Assembly (NCBI GenBank): GCA_001790315.1
Contig: MGCE01000173.1
Span: 15,911 to 23,644, forward strand
Source: Candidatus Rokubacteria bacterium RIFCSPLOWO2_02_FULL_72_37
GTDB taxonomy: Bacteria; Methylomirabilota; Methylomirabilia; Rokubacteriales; CSP1-6
Direction of reading: 5' to 3'
DNA length: 7,734 nucleotides
A program made the translations under genes and the position numbers. The notes below the pieces were generated by a model, which was not told the origin of the DNA, made no database searches, and worked only from the letters and a program-made list of their open reading frames with translations. Below are positions 1 through 6,114 of the stretch, piece by piece (position 1 is the first letter of the stretch; each line of letters begins with the position of its first letter).

Positions 1-439
1 GCTCGCGAGCGGCGGTCCGTCCGAGGCGCACGACGCGCGTGCCGGCGACCAGATCGTGGAGCCCGCGCTTGTCCTGGCGCAGCCCGACCATCGCGTAGCC
101 GAGCCCGAGCGTCGCGCACGAGACGAAGTACCCGAGGTAGCGCAGCACCGCGGCACCCAGGGTCAGGGGCCCGCCGTCGCTCGCGACCACGCGCGCGCCG
201 ACGAGCAGCTTGCCGAGCGTCTGCCCGCCGAGCCAGTGGAGCAGGATCGCGTAGAGACTCGCGAACAGGAACGTGTGGGCGACGAGCAGGCCCTGGAAGG
301 GCGGCGAGCCCGCGAAGTCGATGTCGACGAGGACCCCGGCGAGTTTCCCCAGCGACGCCTGCACGAGTCCGTAGATCGCGAGGTCGACGAGGGCCGCGAC
401 CGCGCGGATCCAGAAGCCGGCCGGTCGGTCGCCATTCAT
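1..439 (-). CDS. RDD family integral membrane protein (partial, 3' end outside window)
   Basis: Read on the minus strand from the ATG at 439, the frame stays open for 146 codons and leaves the window before any stop. The N-terminus (GFWIRAVAALVDLAIYGL, residues 8-25) carries the conserved Arg12 and Asp19 of RDD proteins inside the first membrane segment. A second hydrophobic segment lies around residues 50-70 and is followed by the family motif GQTLGKLLVGARVV (about 72-85). A third follows around 95-120. Near the end is a DKRGLHDLVAGTRVV stretch (about 124-138), which closes the domain in many RDD proteins, so only a short tail is probably missing. RDD proteins are small membrane proteins whose role is mostly unknown, with transport suggested for some members. 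It diverges from moeA with 18 bp between the two start codons. Family assignment is secure; function is not. Confidence 0.87.
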   Translation of the reverse strand, partial: MNGDRPAGFWIRAVAALVDLAIYGLVQASLGKLAGVLVDIDFAGSPPFQGLLVAHTFLFASLYAILLHWLGGQTLGKLLVGARVVASDGGPLTLGAAVLRYLGYFVSCATLGLGYAMVGLRQDKRGLHDLVAGTRVVRLGRTAARE

Positions 440-445
440 GGCGCG

Positions 446-451
446 TATAAT
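446..451 (+). promoter_or_regulatory. -10 element for moeA operon, predicted leaderless start
   Basis: A perfect TATAAT lies here, in otherwise GC-rich DNA. If its last T is position -7, transcription starts at 458, the A of the moeA ATG, giving a leaderless mRNA with no room for a ribosome binding site. No recognisable -35 hexamer is present 16-18 bp upstream (region 422-429), so an activator or an unusual sigma contact may be needed. The position is observed; activity is inferred. Confidence 0.65.
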
Positions 452-452
452 A
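447..452 (-). promoter_or_regulatory. -10 element for the RDD gene, overlapping the moeA -10
   Basis: On the minus strand the same A/T block reads TATTAT (452 to 447), one mismatch from the consensus. Counting its last T as -7 puts the start of transcription at 440, one base before the RDD ATG at 439, again close to leaderless. No good -35 is seen at 470-476. Symmetric overlapping -10 elements that fire both ways are a known class of bacterial bidirectional promoter. Confidence 0.55.
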
Positions 453-457
453 GCGCC

Positions 458-1651
458 ATGATTTCGGTGCAGGACGGGCAAAATCGGGTCCTCGCCCGGA
501 TCCTCGGCCCGACGCCCGCCGAAATCGTCGCGCTTCCCCGGGCGCTCGGCCGCGTGCTGTTCGACGACCTCCGGGCGCCGTTCGACGTCCCGCCGAGCGA
601 CAACTCCGCCGTCGACGGCTACGCCGTTGCGGGCGCCGACACGCCATCCCACGGCACACGCGAGCTCCTCGTGATCGCCGACCTCCCGGCGGGCGCCGTC
701 TTCGACGGCGAGCTCGCCCCCGGCCGGGCCGTGCGCATCATGACCGGCGCACCCATGCCGCCCGGCGCCGACACGGTCCATCCTCAAGAGACCGTCGAGC
801 GCCTCGACGATCGCGTGCGCGTTTCGGCGCTCGCGAGAGGCGCGAACGTCCGGCGGCGCGGCGAGGACATCCGGGCCGGCACGATCGTCGTCGAGCCCGG
901 CACGCTGCTGCGCCCCCAGGAGCTGGGGCTCGCGGCCTCTCTCGGCCTCTGCCAGATCGCGGTCCACCAGCGCCCCCGCGTCGCCCTCCTCTCGACCGGC
1001 GACGAGGTCGTCGAGCCCGGGGCCGTGCGGCGACCCGGCCAGATCTACGACGCCAACCGCTTCACGCTGCGGGGCTCGATCGAGCAATGCGGCGGCGCGG
1101 TCCTCGACCTCGGCATCGTGCCCGACGCGCGGGACGAGCTCCGGGCGCGTCTCGGCGAGGCGAGCGCCGCCGCGGACATGGTCGTGACGTCCGGCGGCGT
1201 GTCGGTCGGCGCGTACGACTTGATCAAAGAGGTCCTCCGGGAGATCGGCACCATCGAGTTCTGGCAGGTGGCGATGCAGCCGGGCCGGCCGCTGGCGTTC
1301 GGCGGGATCGGCGACGCGCACTTCTTCGGCCTGCCGGGCAACCCGGTCGCGTCGATCCTCGCGTTCATGCTCTTCGTCCGGCCCGCGCTCTACAAGCTCG
1401 GCGGGCGGCGCCGCCTCTTCCACGAGGTGTACGAAGCGCGGACGCTGGAGCCGATGACGAAGAAGGCGGGTCGGCGTGAGTTCAAGCGGGGAGTGCTCCA
1501 GATGCGCGAGGGGCGCTGGGAAGTGCGCACGACCGGTCCCCAGGGCTCGGGGATCCTGTCCTCGATGGTCCACGGCAATTGCCTGGTCATCCTCGAAGAG
1601 ACGCGGGGCGACGTCGCGTCCGGCGAGACCGTTCTCGTCGAGCCGTTCTGA
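458..1651 (+). CDS. moeA: Molybdopterin molybdenumtransferase MoeA
   Basis: A 397-residue protein, the usual length for MoeA, which inserts molybdate into adenylylated molybdopterin in the cytoplasm during molybdenum cofactor synthesis. Visible motifs in order: DNSAVDGYAV (about 47-56, with the conserved Asp53), MTGAPMPPGAD (about 97-107), the MPT-binding-domain motif STGDEVVEPG (about 179-188), TSGGVSVGAYD (about 245-255) and GLPGNPVAS (about 291-299). A C-terminal beta-barrel domain IV follows. The ATG at 458 is chosen because it precedes the first conserved MoeA sequence and lies 7 bases after a perfect -10. The frame is open further upstream to 56, but that part is antisense to the RDD gene and looks nothing like MoeA. 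It is the first gene of the rightward string, and its TGA lies 2 bases before the tldD GTG. Its presence implies molybdenum enzymes elsewhere in the genome. Confidence 0.97.
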   Translation: MISVQDGQNRVLARILGPTPAEIVALPRALGRVLFDDLRAPFDVPPSDNSAVDGYAVAGADTPSHGTRELLVIADLPAGAVFDGELAPGRAVRIMTGAPMPPGADTVHPQETVERLDDRVRVSALARGANVRRRGEDIRAGTIVVEPGTLLRPQELGLAASLGLCQIAVHQRPRVALLSTGDEVVEPGAVRRPGQIYDANRFTLRGSIEQCGGAVLDLGIVPDARDELRARLGEASAAADMVVTSGGVSVGAYDLIKEVLREIGTIEFWQVAMQPGRPLAFGGIGDAHFFGLPGNPVASILAFMLFVRPALYKLGGRRRLFHEVYEARTLEPMTKKAGRREFKRGVLQMREGRWEVRTTGPQGSGILSSMVHGNCLVILEETRGDVASGETVLVEPF

Positions 1652-1653
1652 GC

Positions 1654-3222
1654 GTGGCGGCCAGGCTCTCCGTCGGCCTGCTCGACGCGGTGAAGCCGGT
1701 CGCGCAGGAGATCGTGCGGGAGCGCGCGCGGTGCCTGCCCGGTCTCCGCTACGCCGACCTCCGCCTCGAGCTCGGCGAGGCCAAGGGCGTTGCGGCCGAG
1801 AACGGCGCGCCGAAATCCTCCGGCGACGACTACACGTTCGCTCTCGGCGTCCGGGTCCTGGCCGGTGGCGGCATGGTGGCGCCCGGCTACGTGGGCAGGA
1901 CGCTCGGCACCGCCGACGCCACCGACCTGCCGCGCATCCTGCGCGAGGCGCTCGAGCGCGCGTACCGGCGGGCCGCGGCGAACGCGGAGCACAAGGAGCA
2001 GGCGCGCGGCAAGCTCGGCGTGCTCGGCGAGGCGCTCGCCGACACTCGCCTGCATCCGGTCGACGTGCGGCAGGATACGGTCGCAGCCGTCTACCGGATC
2101 GACCCGCGCGCCCTGGCGCTCGACGAGATGGTCCGCTACACGACCGACGTCTCCCGGCGTGTCGCCGCGGCCGATCCGGCGATCCGGTACAACTACATCG
2201 GCACCACGACCGGACTGACCCGCGAGCTGTTCGTCTCGAGCGAGGGCGCGGCGCTCGACCAGACGTTCGCGCTCACCCAGGGACTCTGCTCGGTCGTCGC
2301 GGTCGTCGGCGAGACGAGTCACGAGCTGTACGACGTCCTGGGGCACCAGCGGGGCTGGGAAATCCTCCTCGAGGGCGTGGACGACCCCCCGCTCCGGTGC
2401 ACCGCCTTCGTGGACTTCTCGCGCGCGATGGCGCACGAGGCCGCGCGCGTCGCCGCGGCGCCCCCGCTGCCGACGTCCGAGCGCGAGGTCGTCGTCGTCA
2501 CCGATCCGCACTACAACACCCTCGTCTCGCACGAGATCATCGGCCACCCGGTCGAGCTCGACCGGGCGCTCAAGATGGAGACGGCGTACGCCGGGCGCTC
2601 GTGGCTCCTGCGGAGTCTCGCGGCGCACCAGGTCGGCCAGCAGGTCGCCTCGCCGCTCGTCACCGCCTACTCCGACCCGGCCCTGCCCGGCTACGGCCAC
2701 TACGTCTACGATCACGAGGGCACGCCCGCGCGCCGCGTCGTCCACATCGACCGGGGCATCTTCCTCGGCTTCATGAACAGCCGCCAGACCGCGGCGATCT
2801 TCGGTGGTGCGCCGAACGGGCACTGGACGGCGACGGACGCGTCGCGTGTCCCGCTCGTCCGGATGTCGACCACGGTGTTCGCGGCGGGCTCACAACCCCC
2901 CGAGCAGATCCTGAAGGAAGTCGACCACGGCTATTACGTCGTGGGCCACCGGATCCCCTCCATCGCGGAGAGTCGCGAGAACTTCCGCATCTCGGCGCGC
3001 ATGGTCTACGAGATCGAGCGCGGCGAGCTCGGCCGCCTGTACCGCGACGGCGGCATCGCCGCGGACTCCCGCGACTACCTCATGAACGTGGACGCGGTCG
3101 GCACCGACTTCCGGCTCTACCCGATCCCGAACTGCGGCAAGGGGCAGCCGATGCAGACGAAGAAGCTCGGCAACGGCGGGCCGACGATGCGCAGCCGCGC
3201 CCGCGTCGTGGGAGGCTCGTGA
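1654..3222 (+). CDS. tldD: TldD-type zinc metallopeptidase subunit
   Basis: A 522-residue TldD/PmbA-family protein. TldD is the catalytic half of the TldD/TldE heterodimer, a cytosolic zinc peptidase that degrades unfolded or leader-bearing peptides. It carries the HExxxH signature of TldD as HEIIGH (His293, Glu294, His298). A Cys in NCGKGQPMQTKK (Cys494) matches the third zinc ligand near the TldD C-terminus. The N-terminal part (YADLRLELGEAKGVAAENG, then FALGVRVLAGGG) fits the family substrate-cavity domain. The start is GTG 1654: it directly follows the moeA stop, and the alternative ATG at 1579 lies inside moeA and adds Arg-rich non-family sequence. A CTG in the same frame (1648) overlaps the moeA stop. 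No clear Shine-Dalgarno is seen, so translational coupling to moeA is likely. It is about 40 residues longer than the E. coli protein as I recall it. The 3' end overlaps the rhodanese start (TGATG). Confidence 0.93.
   Translation: MAARLSVGLLDAVKPVAQEIVRERARCLPGLRYADLRLELGEAKGVAAENGAPKSSGDDYTFALGVRVLAGGGMVAPGYVGRTLGTADATDLPRILREALERAYRRAAANAEHKEQARGKLGVLGEALADTRLHPVDVRQDTVAAVYRIDPRALALDEMVRYTTDVSRRVAAADPAIRYNYIGTTTGLTRELFVSSEGAALDQTFALTQGLCSVVAVVGETSHELYDVLGHQRGWEILLEGVDDPPLRCTAFVDFSRAMAHEAARVAAAPPLPTSEREVVVVTDPHYNTLVSHEIIGHPVELDRALKMETAYAGRSWLLRSLAAHQVGQQVASPLVTAYSDPALPGYGHYVYDHEGTPARRVVHIDRGIFLGFMNSRQTAAIFGGAPNGHWTATDASRVPLVRMSTTVFAAGSQPPEQILKEVDHGYYVVGHRIPSIAESRENFRISARMVYEIERGELGRLYRDGGIAADSRDYLMNVDAVGTDFRLYPIPNCGKGQPMQTKKLGNGGPTMRSRARVVGGS
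3211..3215 (+). promoter_or_regulatory. Ribosome binding site GGAGG for the rhodanese gene
   Basis: GGAGG lies inside the last codons of tldD, 6 bases before ATG 3222. It is one of the clearest Shine-Dalgarno sequences in the window, and it fixes the start of the small gene and of its signal peptide. It shows that this short gene is meant to be translated independently. Confidence 0.75.
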
Positions 3223-3644
3223 TGCGCAGGACGCTGATCGCCCTCGGCACCGTCGCGGTCCTCCTGGCCGGCGCCGCCCCTGCCGCGCCGCCGGAGTATC
3301 CGGTCAGCTACATCAAGGTCGACGAGCTCAAGGCGCTTCTCGACCGGGGCGGCACGGCCGACGTCATCGACGTGCGCAAGTGGGATCAGTACGTCGAGCT
3401 GCACATCGAGGGCGCGCGCTCGATGCCGCTCAGGGCCGTGCCGGCACGCGCGCACGAGATCTCCAGGACGGGGCTCGTGGTCTTCTACTGAACGTGCCCG
3501 CACGCGCTGTCCCGTGGGGCCAGCAACATCCTCTACGCGCTCGGCTGGCGCAACCACCGGGTCCTCGACGAGGGGCTCCTCGCCTGGGTCGAGAAGCGCT
3601 ACCCGGTGGCCGGCACCAACCCGTCGGCGCGCCCGGGCCACTGA
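3222..3644 (+). CDS. Exported rhodanese-like selenoprotein (in-frame TGA = Sec90)
   Basis: A 140-residue rhodanese-domain protein if the TGA at 3489-3491 is read as selenocysteine; conventional calling would stop at 89 residues. Residues 1-21 form a signal peptide (Arg-rich start, hydrophobic LIALGTVAVLLAG, APA before the likely cleavage site), so it should act outside the cytoplasm. DVIDVRKWDQYVELHIEGARSMPL (about 47-70, split here only by description) is the first rhodanese signature. LVVFY (85-89) is the strand leading to the active site, where the catalytic Cys is expected and TGA stands. The same frame then gives TCPHALSRGASNILYALGW, and LDEGLLAWVEKRYPV ends the domain. Of the 50 codons after the TGA, 49 end in G or C, as in neighbouring genes. 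Rhodaneses transfer sulfane sulfur through the catalytic Cys; a Sec there would favour redox or selenium chemistry. Alternatives are a nonsense mutation (one base from TGC) or a sequencing error. Confidence 0.8.
3489..3491 (+). other. In-frame TGA, predicted selenocysteine codon
   Basis: This TGA follows the codons for VVFY and precedes TCP. In Cys-containing rhodaneses of this type the local pattern is YC-x-CP, so TGA replaces the first, catalytic Cys while the second (Cys92) is kept. The reading frame, the homology and the base composition all continue unchanged past it. Confidence 0.78.
3496..3524 (+). promoter_or_regulatory. Candidate bacterial SECIS hairpin(s)
   Basis: Two mutually exclusive hairpins lie just after the TGA. 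Hairpin B (3506-3524) pairs GCTG with CAGC (3506-3509/3521-3524), has a single U-C mismatch (3510/3520), then pairs CCC with GGG (3511-3513/3517-3519) around the loop GUG (3514-3516). The loop begins with G and lies 22 bases after the TGA, inside the 16-37 base range I recall for bacterial SECIS elements; an unpaired U in the stem is also reminiscent of the E. coli fdhF element. Hairpin A (3496-3520) has 8 pairs, one bulged G (3500) and an 8-base loop (3505-3512), but its loop is only 13 bases from the TGA. Hairpin B is the better candidate. GC-rich DNA forms hairpins easily, so this is supporting evidence only. Confidence 0.45.
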
Positions 3645-3652
3645 GCGACCCG

Positions 3653-5203
3653 GTGCCCAGCGTCGCCGAGCTGGCCCGTGCCGTCCGGGACGCGCTCGCG
3701 CTGGTCAGCGCGGCGCCGGACGTTCGGGAGGCCGAGGTGTTCGCGGCGGCGAACGGGGCGCTCCTCGCCCGGCTCAACTACACCTCGGACATCCCGTGCA
3801 ACGGCCTGGAAGAGCCGAAGTCGACCGAGGCGTACGGCCTGGGCCTCCAGGCCGTCTTCGACGGGCCCGGCGGGCCGCGGCTCGGCTTCGGCAGCGAGCC
3901 GAGCGACCTCGGGCGCGCGGGGATCGAGCGGGCCCTCGCGAAGGCGCGCCAGGCCGCGGTCGCCGACCCCGAGTTCGTCTCGCTGCCGCGCCCGGTCCGC
4001 GAGGGGCGAGCGCTGGTCGCGTATCACGACCCCCGGCTCATGGCGGTCGACGACGCGACCCTGGTCGAGGCGGGCTGGAAGATCGTCAACGGCGCGCTCC
4101 GCACCTTTCTGGCCTCGGGCCGGATCGCCGCGCTGGCGGACGGCGACGAGGCCCTGCGCCGCCTCGGCTTCATCGTCGGCGGCGACGTGACGATCCTCCA
4201 GGAGAGGATCGCCATCGCCTCGACCGCCATGCCCGAGCCGCAGACCGACGAGTCCACCCTGCTCACGACGTTCGTGACCGCGATGGTCGAGGCGTGCGAC
4301 GCGAAAGGCTCGGGCGAGTCCACCGGAACACGGTTCGACGATTTCACCGACGAGGCGGGCGTCGAGGCCGCACGGCGCGCGATCGACGCGATCGGCGGCG
4401 AGCGGGTGGCGACGGGCGAGTACACGATCGTCTTCGGCCGGCAACCCGTCGCCGATCTGCTCAGCAACATCGTCGTGCCGGCGGCCACCGCGGGGGCCTT
4501 CTACGCGTCGAGCACCCCCTTCCTCGGACGCCTCGGTCGTGCCGTCGCCTCGCCCTTGCTCTCCGTCCACGACCACGGGGCGCTGCCGGGGCTCATGGGC
4601 TCGAAGGGCATCACCTGCGAGGGGCTGCCGACGGGACGGACCGACCTCATCAAGAACGGCATGCTCACCGGCTGCCTGTCGAATTGGTACGAGACCCAGC
4701 GCCTCCTGCGCGACCCCGACCTCGGCAAGAAACTCGGCCTGGTCGGTGCCGAGGCCGCCGCGGCGCTCGTGCCGCGAAACGGTTTCCGCTTCGCCGGCGG
4801 CGGTGGCCGACAGTTCGACGCCCCGCCCGGCGTCGCGGCCTCCAACGTGATCGTCGAGGGCGCGAACCCGGTGCCCCTCGACGAGCTCCTCCGCGCCGTG
4901 GGCAACGGCCTCTACGTCGGGCGCATCTGGTACACGTACCCCATCAATGGCCTGCGCGCCGGCGATTTCACCTGTACGGTCGTCGCGGATTCCTATATCA
5001 TCCGCGACGGGCGGCTCGCGGCGCCCCTGCGGGCGAACGCGATCCGGATCAACGACAACATCGCCACGTTCCTCAACAACGTCGTCGGTGTCACGAAGGA
5101 CGTGAAGGGGACGATCGTCTGGGCGGCCGACGAGGTCGTGTACGCGCCGGAGATCGCCGTCCGCAGCGTCCACGTCGATGAGATCGCAAGGAGCCTCGAC
5201 TGA
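3653..5203 (+). CDS. tldE: TldE/PmbA-type metallopeptidase partner subunit
   Basis: A 516-residue TldD/PmbA-family protein without HExxxH. Where TldD has its zinc site, this protein reads GRQPVADLLSNIVVPAA (about 262-278), as expected of the non-catalytic TldE half. Family-type sequence is seen through SLLSVHDHGALPG-like residues (SPLLSVHDHG, about 301-310), GITCEGLPTGRTDLIKNG (about 319-336) and the C-terminal ASNVIVEGANPVPLDELL (about 397-414). TldE pairs with TldD and shapes the cavity that admits substrate peptides. The start is uncertain: GTG 3653 is chosen as the first normal start after the rhodanese stop. A CTG at 3641, overlapping that stop as CTGAGC, is in frame and would add four residues. 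The open frame further upstream lies on the rhodanese and is a shadow. No Shine-Dalgarno is visible, so coupling to the full-length rhodanese is plausible. It overlaps the next gene by TGATG. Confidence 0.9.
   Translation: MPSVAELARAVRDALALVSAAPDVREAEVFAAANGALLARLNYTSDIPCNGLEEPKSTEAYGLGLQAVFDGPGGPRLGFGSEPSDLGRAGIERALAKARQAAVADPEFVSLPRPVREGRALVAYHDPRLMAVDDATLVEAGWKIVNGALRTFLASGRIAALADGDEALRRLGFIVGGDVTILQERIAIASTAMPEPQTDESTLLTTFVTAMVEACDAKGSGESTGTRFDDFTDEAGVEAARRAIDAIGGERVATGEYTIVFGRQPVADLLSNIVVPAATAGAFYASSTPFLGRLGRAVASPLLSVHDHGALPGLMGSKGITCEGLPTGRTDLIKNGMLTGCLSNWYETQRLLRDPDLGKKLGLVGAEAAAALVPRNGFRFAGGGGRQFDAPPGVAASNVIVEGANPVPLDELLRAVGNGLYVGRIWYTYPINGLRAGDFTCTVVADSYIIRDGRLAAPLRANAIRINDNIATFLNNVVGVTKDVKGTIVWAADEVVYAPEIAVRSVHVDEIARSLD
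5188..5193 (+). promoter_or_regulatory. Ribosome binding site AAGGAG for the transketolase N subunit
   Basis: AAGGAG lies within the last codons of tldE, 9 bases before ATG 5203. It supports the chosen start for the split transketolase and independent loading of ribosomes at this junction. Confidence 0.7.
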
Positions 5204-6114
5204 TGGCAGACGCGCGTCTCGAAACGATCGCCCGAGAGTGCCGTGTGCAGATCATCCGGATGCTCACCCACGCGGGCTCCGGCCACCCGGGCGGCTCGCT
5301 CTCGGTGATCGACGTCCTGACGGCGCTCTTTTTCGGGCGCTTGCGCCACGATCCACGACGCCCGGACTGGCCGGACCGGGACCGGGTCGTGCTCTCCAAG
5401 GGTCACGCGGTGCCGGCGCTCTACGCGGTGATGGCCAAGACCGGCTACTTCCCGGAGTCCCGGCTCGTCACGCTCCGGAAGCTCGGCTCGCCGCTGCAAG
5501 GCCATCCCGATCGCACCGCGCTGCCCGGGATCGAGGCGGCGACGGGATCGCTCGGTCAGGGCCTCTCGATCTCGCTCGGGCTCGCGCTGGGCCTCCGGCT
5601 GCGGCAGGCGCCGGCCCGCGTCTACTGCATCCTGGGCGACGGAGAGATCCAGGAGGGCCAGGTGTGGGAGGCGGCGATGGCCGCGCCGAAGCTCGGCGGG
5701 CCCGCGCACGGCCTCGACAACCTGACCGTGGTCCTCGACTACAACAAGATCCAGCTCGACAACTTCGTCGCGAAGATCCTCGATCTCGAGCCGGTGCTCG
5801 CGAAGTGGCAGGCCTTCGGCTGGTCGGTGCTCGAGATCGACGGCCACGACTTCGAGCAGATCAACAAGGCCCTCGACCAGGCCGAGGCGACCGTGGGGCC
5901 GGTGATCGTCGTGGCCCACACGGTGAAAGGCCGGGGCGTGTCGTTCATGGAGAACGACCCCGAGTGGCACGGCAAGGCGCCCAAGCCGGCGGAGGCGATC
6001 CGCGCGATCCGCGACATCCTCGGCGTCCCCGAGGCGGAGTGGAGCGGCCACCTCGCCCGTCACCCGGAGACGAAGGCGCTCGCCGACGAGCTGGCCGCCC
6101 TGGGGGCGAAGTGA
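5203..6114 (+). CDS. Transketolase, N-terminal (thiamine diphosphate-binding) subunit
   Basis: A 303-residue protein equal to the N-terminal half of transketolase, the half that holds the diphosphate and Mg2+ end of thiamine diphosphate. Motifs: SGHPGGSLSVIDVLTALFF (about 26-44, with conserved His28), VVLSKGHAVPALYAVM (about 64-79), EAATGSLGQGLSISLGLALG (about 109-128), and the ThDP motif beginning LGDGEIQEGQVWEA (Gly145-Asp-Gly), completed by DNLTVVLDYNKIQLDN. GRGVSFMEN (about 244-252) also matches the family. Together with the next gene it would exchange two-carbon ketol units between sugar phosphates in the non-oxidative pentose phosphate or Calvin-type pathway. Split transketolases are common in archaea and many bacteria, and some act on other sugars, so the substrate is not fixed by sequence. 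It overlaps tldE by TGATG and overlaps its partner subunit in the same way. Confidence 0.95.
   Translation: MADARLETIARECRVQIIRMLTHAGSGHPGGSLSVIDVLTALFFGRLRHDPRRPDWPDRDRVVLSKGHAVPALYAVMAKTGYFPESRLVTLRKLGSPLQGHPDRTALPGIEAATGSLGQGLSISLGLALGLRLRQAPARVYCILGDGEIQEGQVWEAAMAAPKLGGPAHGLDNLTVVLDYNKIQLDNFVAKILDLEPVLAKWQAFGWSVLEIDGHDFEQINKALDQAEATVGPVIVVAHTVKGRGVSFMENDPEWHGKAPKPAEAIRAIRDILGVPEAEWSGHLARHPETKALADELAALGAK

Larger units (their letters stand above)
437..460. repeat. Perfect 8-bp inverted repeat spanning both divergent start codons
   Basis: Arm CATGGCGC (437-444) is exactly mirrored by GCGCCATG (453-460), around the 8-base A/T-rich centre GTATAATA (445-452). The left arm contains the RDD start codon (complement of 437-439) and the right arm contains the moeA start codon (458-460). 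The centre is the shared -10 element for both directions. The symmetry makes the DNA look almost the same to RNA polymerase from either side. Confidence 0.8.

Noticed and set aside
422..429. A -35 element for the moeA promoter
   Set aside because: No spacing of 16-18 bp gives a hexamer resembling TTGACA, so no -35 is claimed.
56..457. Upstream extension of the moeA frame by 134 codons
   Set aside because: It is the antisense of the RDD gene, Glu/Arg-rich with no MoeA similarity; the promoter and ATG at 458 fit far better.
1390..2823. 477-codon open frame on the minus strand opposite moeA/tldD
   Set aside because: Antisense shadow of a strong plus-strand gene; long open antisense frames are expected at this GC content, and the protein has no recognisable domain.
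3222..3491. Reading the rhodanese as a complete 89-residue protein ending at the first TGA
   Set aside because: It would lack the catalytic Cys and half of the fold, while the missing half follows in the same frame with intact codon bias.
3380..3652. Longer tldE start upstream of 3653
   Set aside because: The added part lies out of frame on the rhodanese coding region and translates to Arg/Gly/Pro-rich sequence with no family resemblance.
3599..5173. 524-codon open frame on the minus strand opposite tldE
   Set aside because: Antisense shadow made of Arg/Asp/Val/Gly-rich sequence without any domain.
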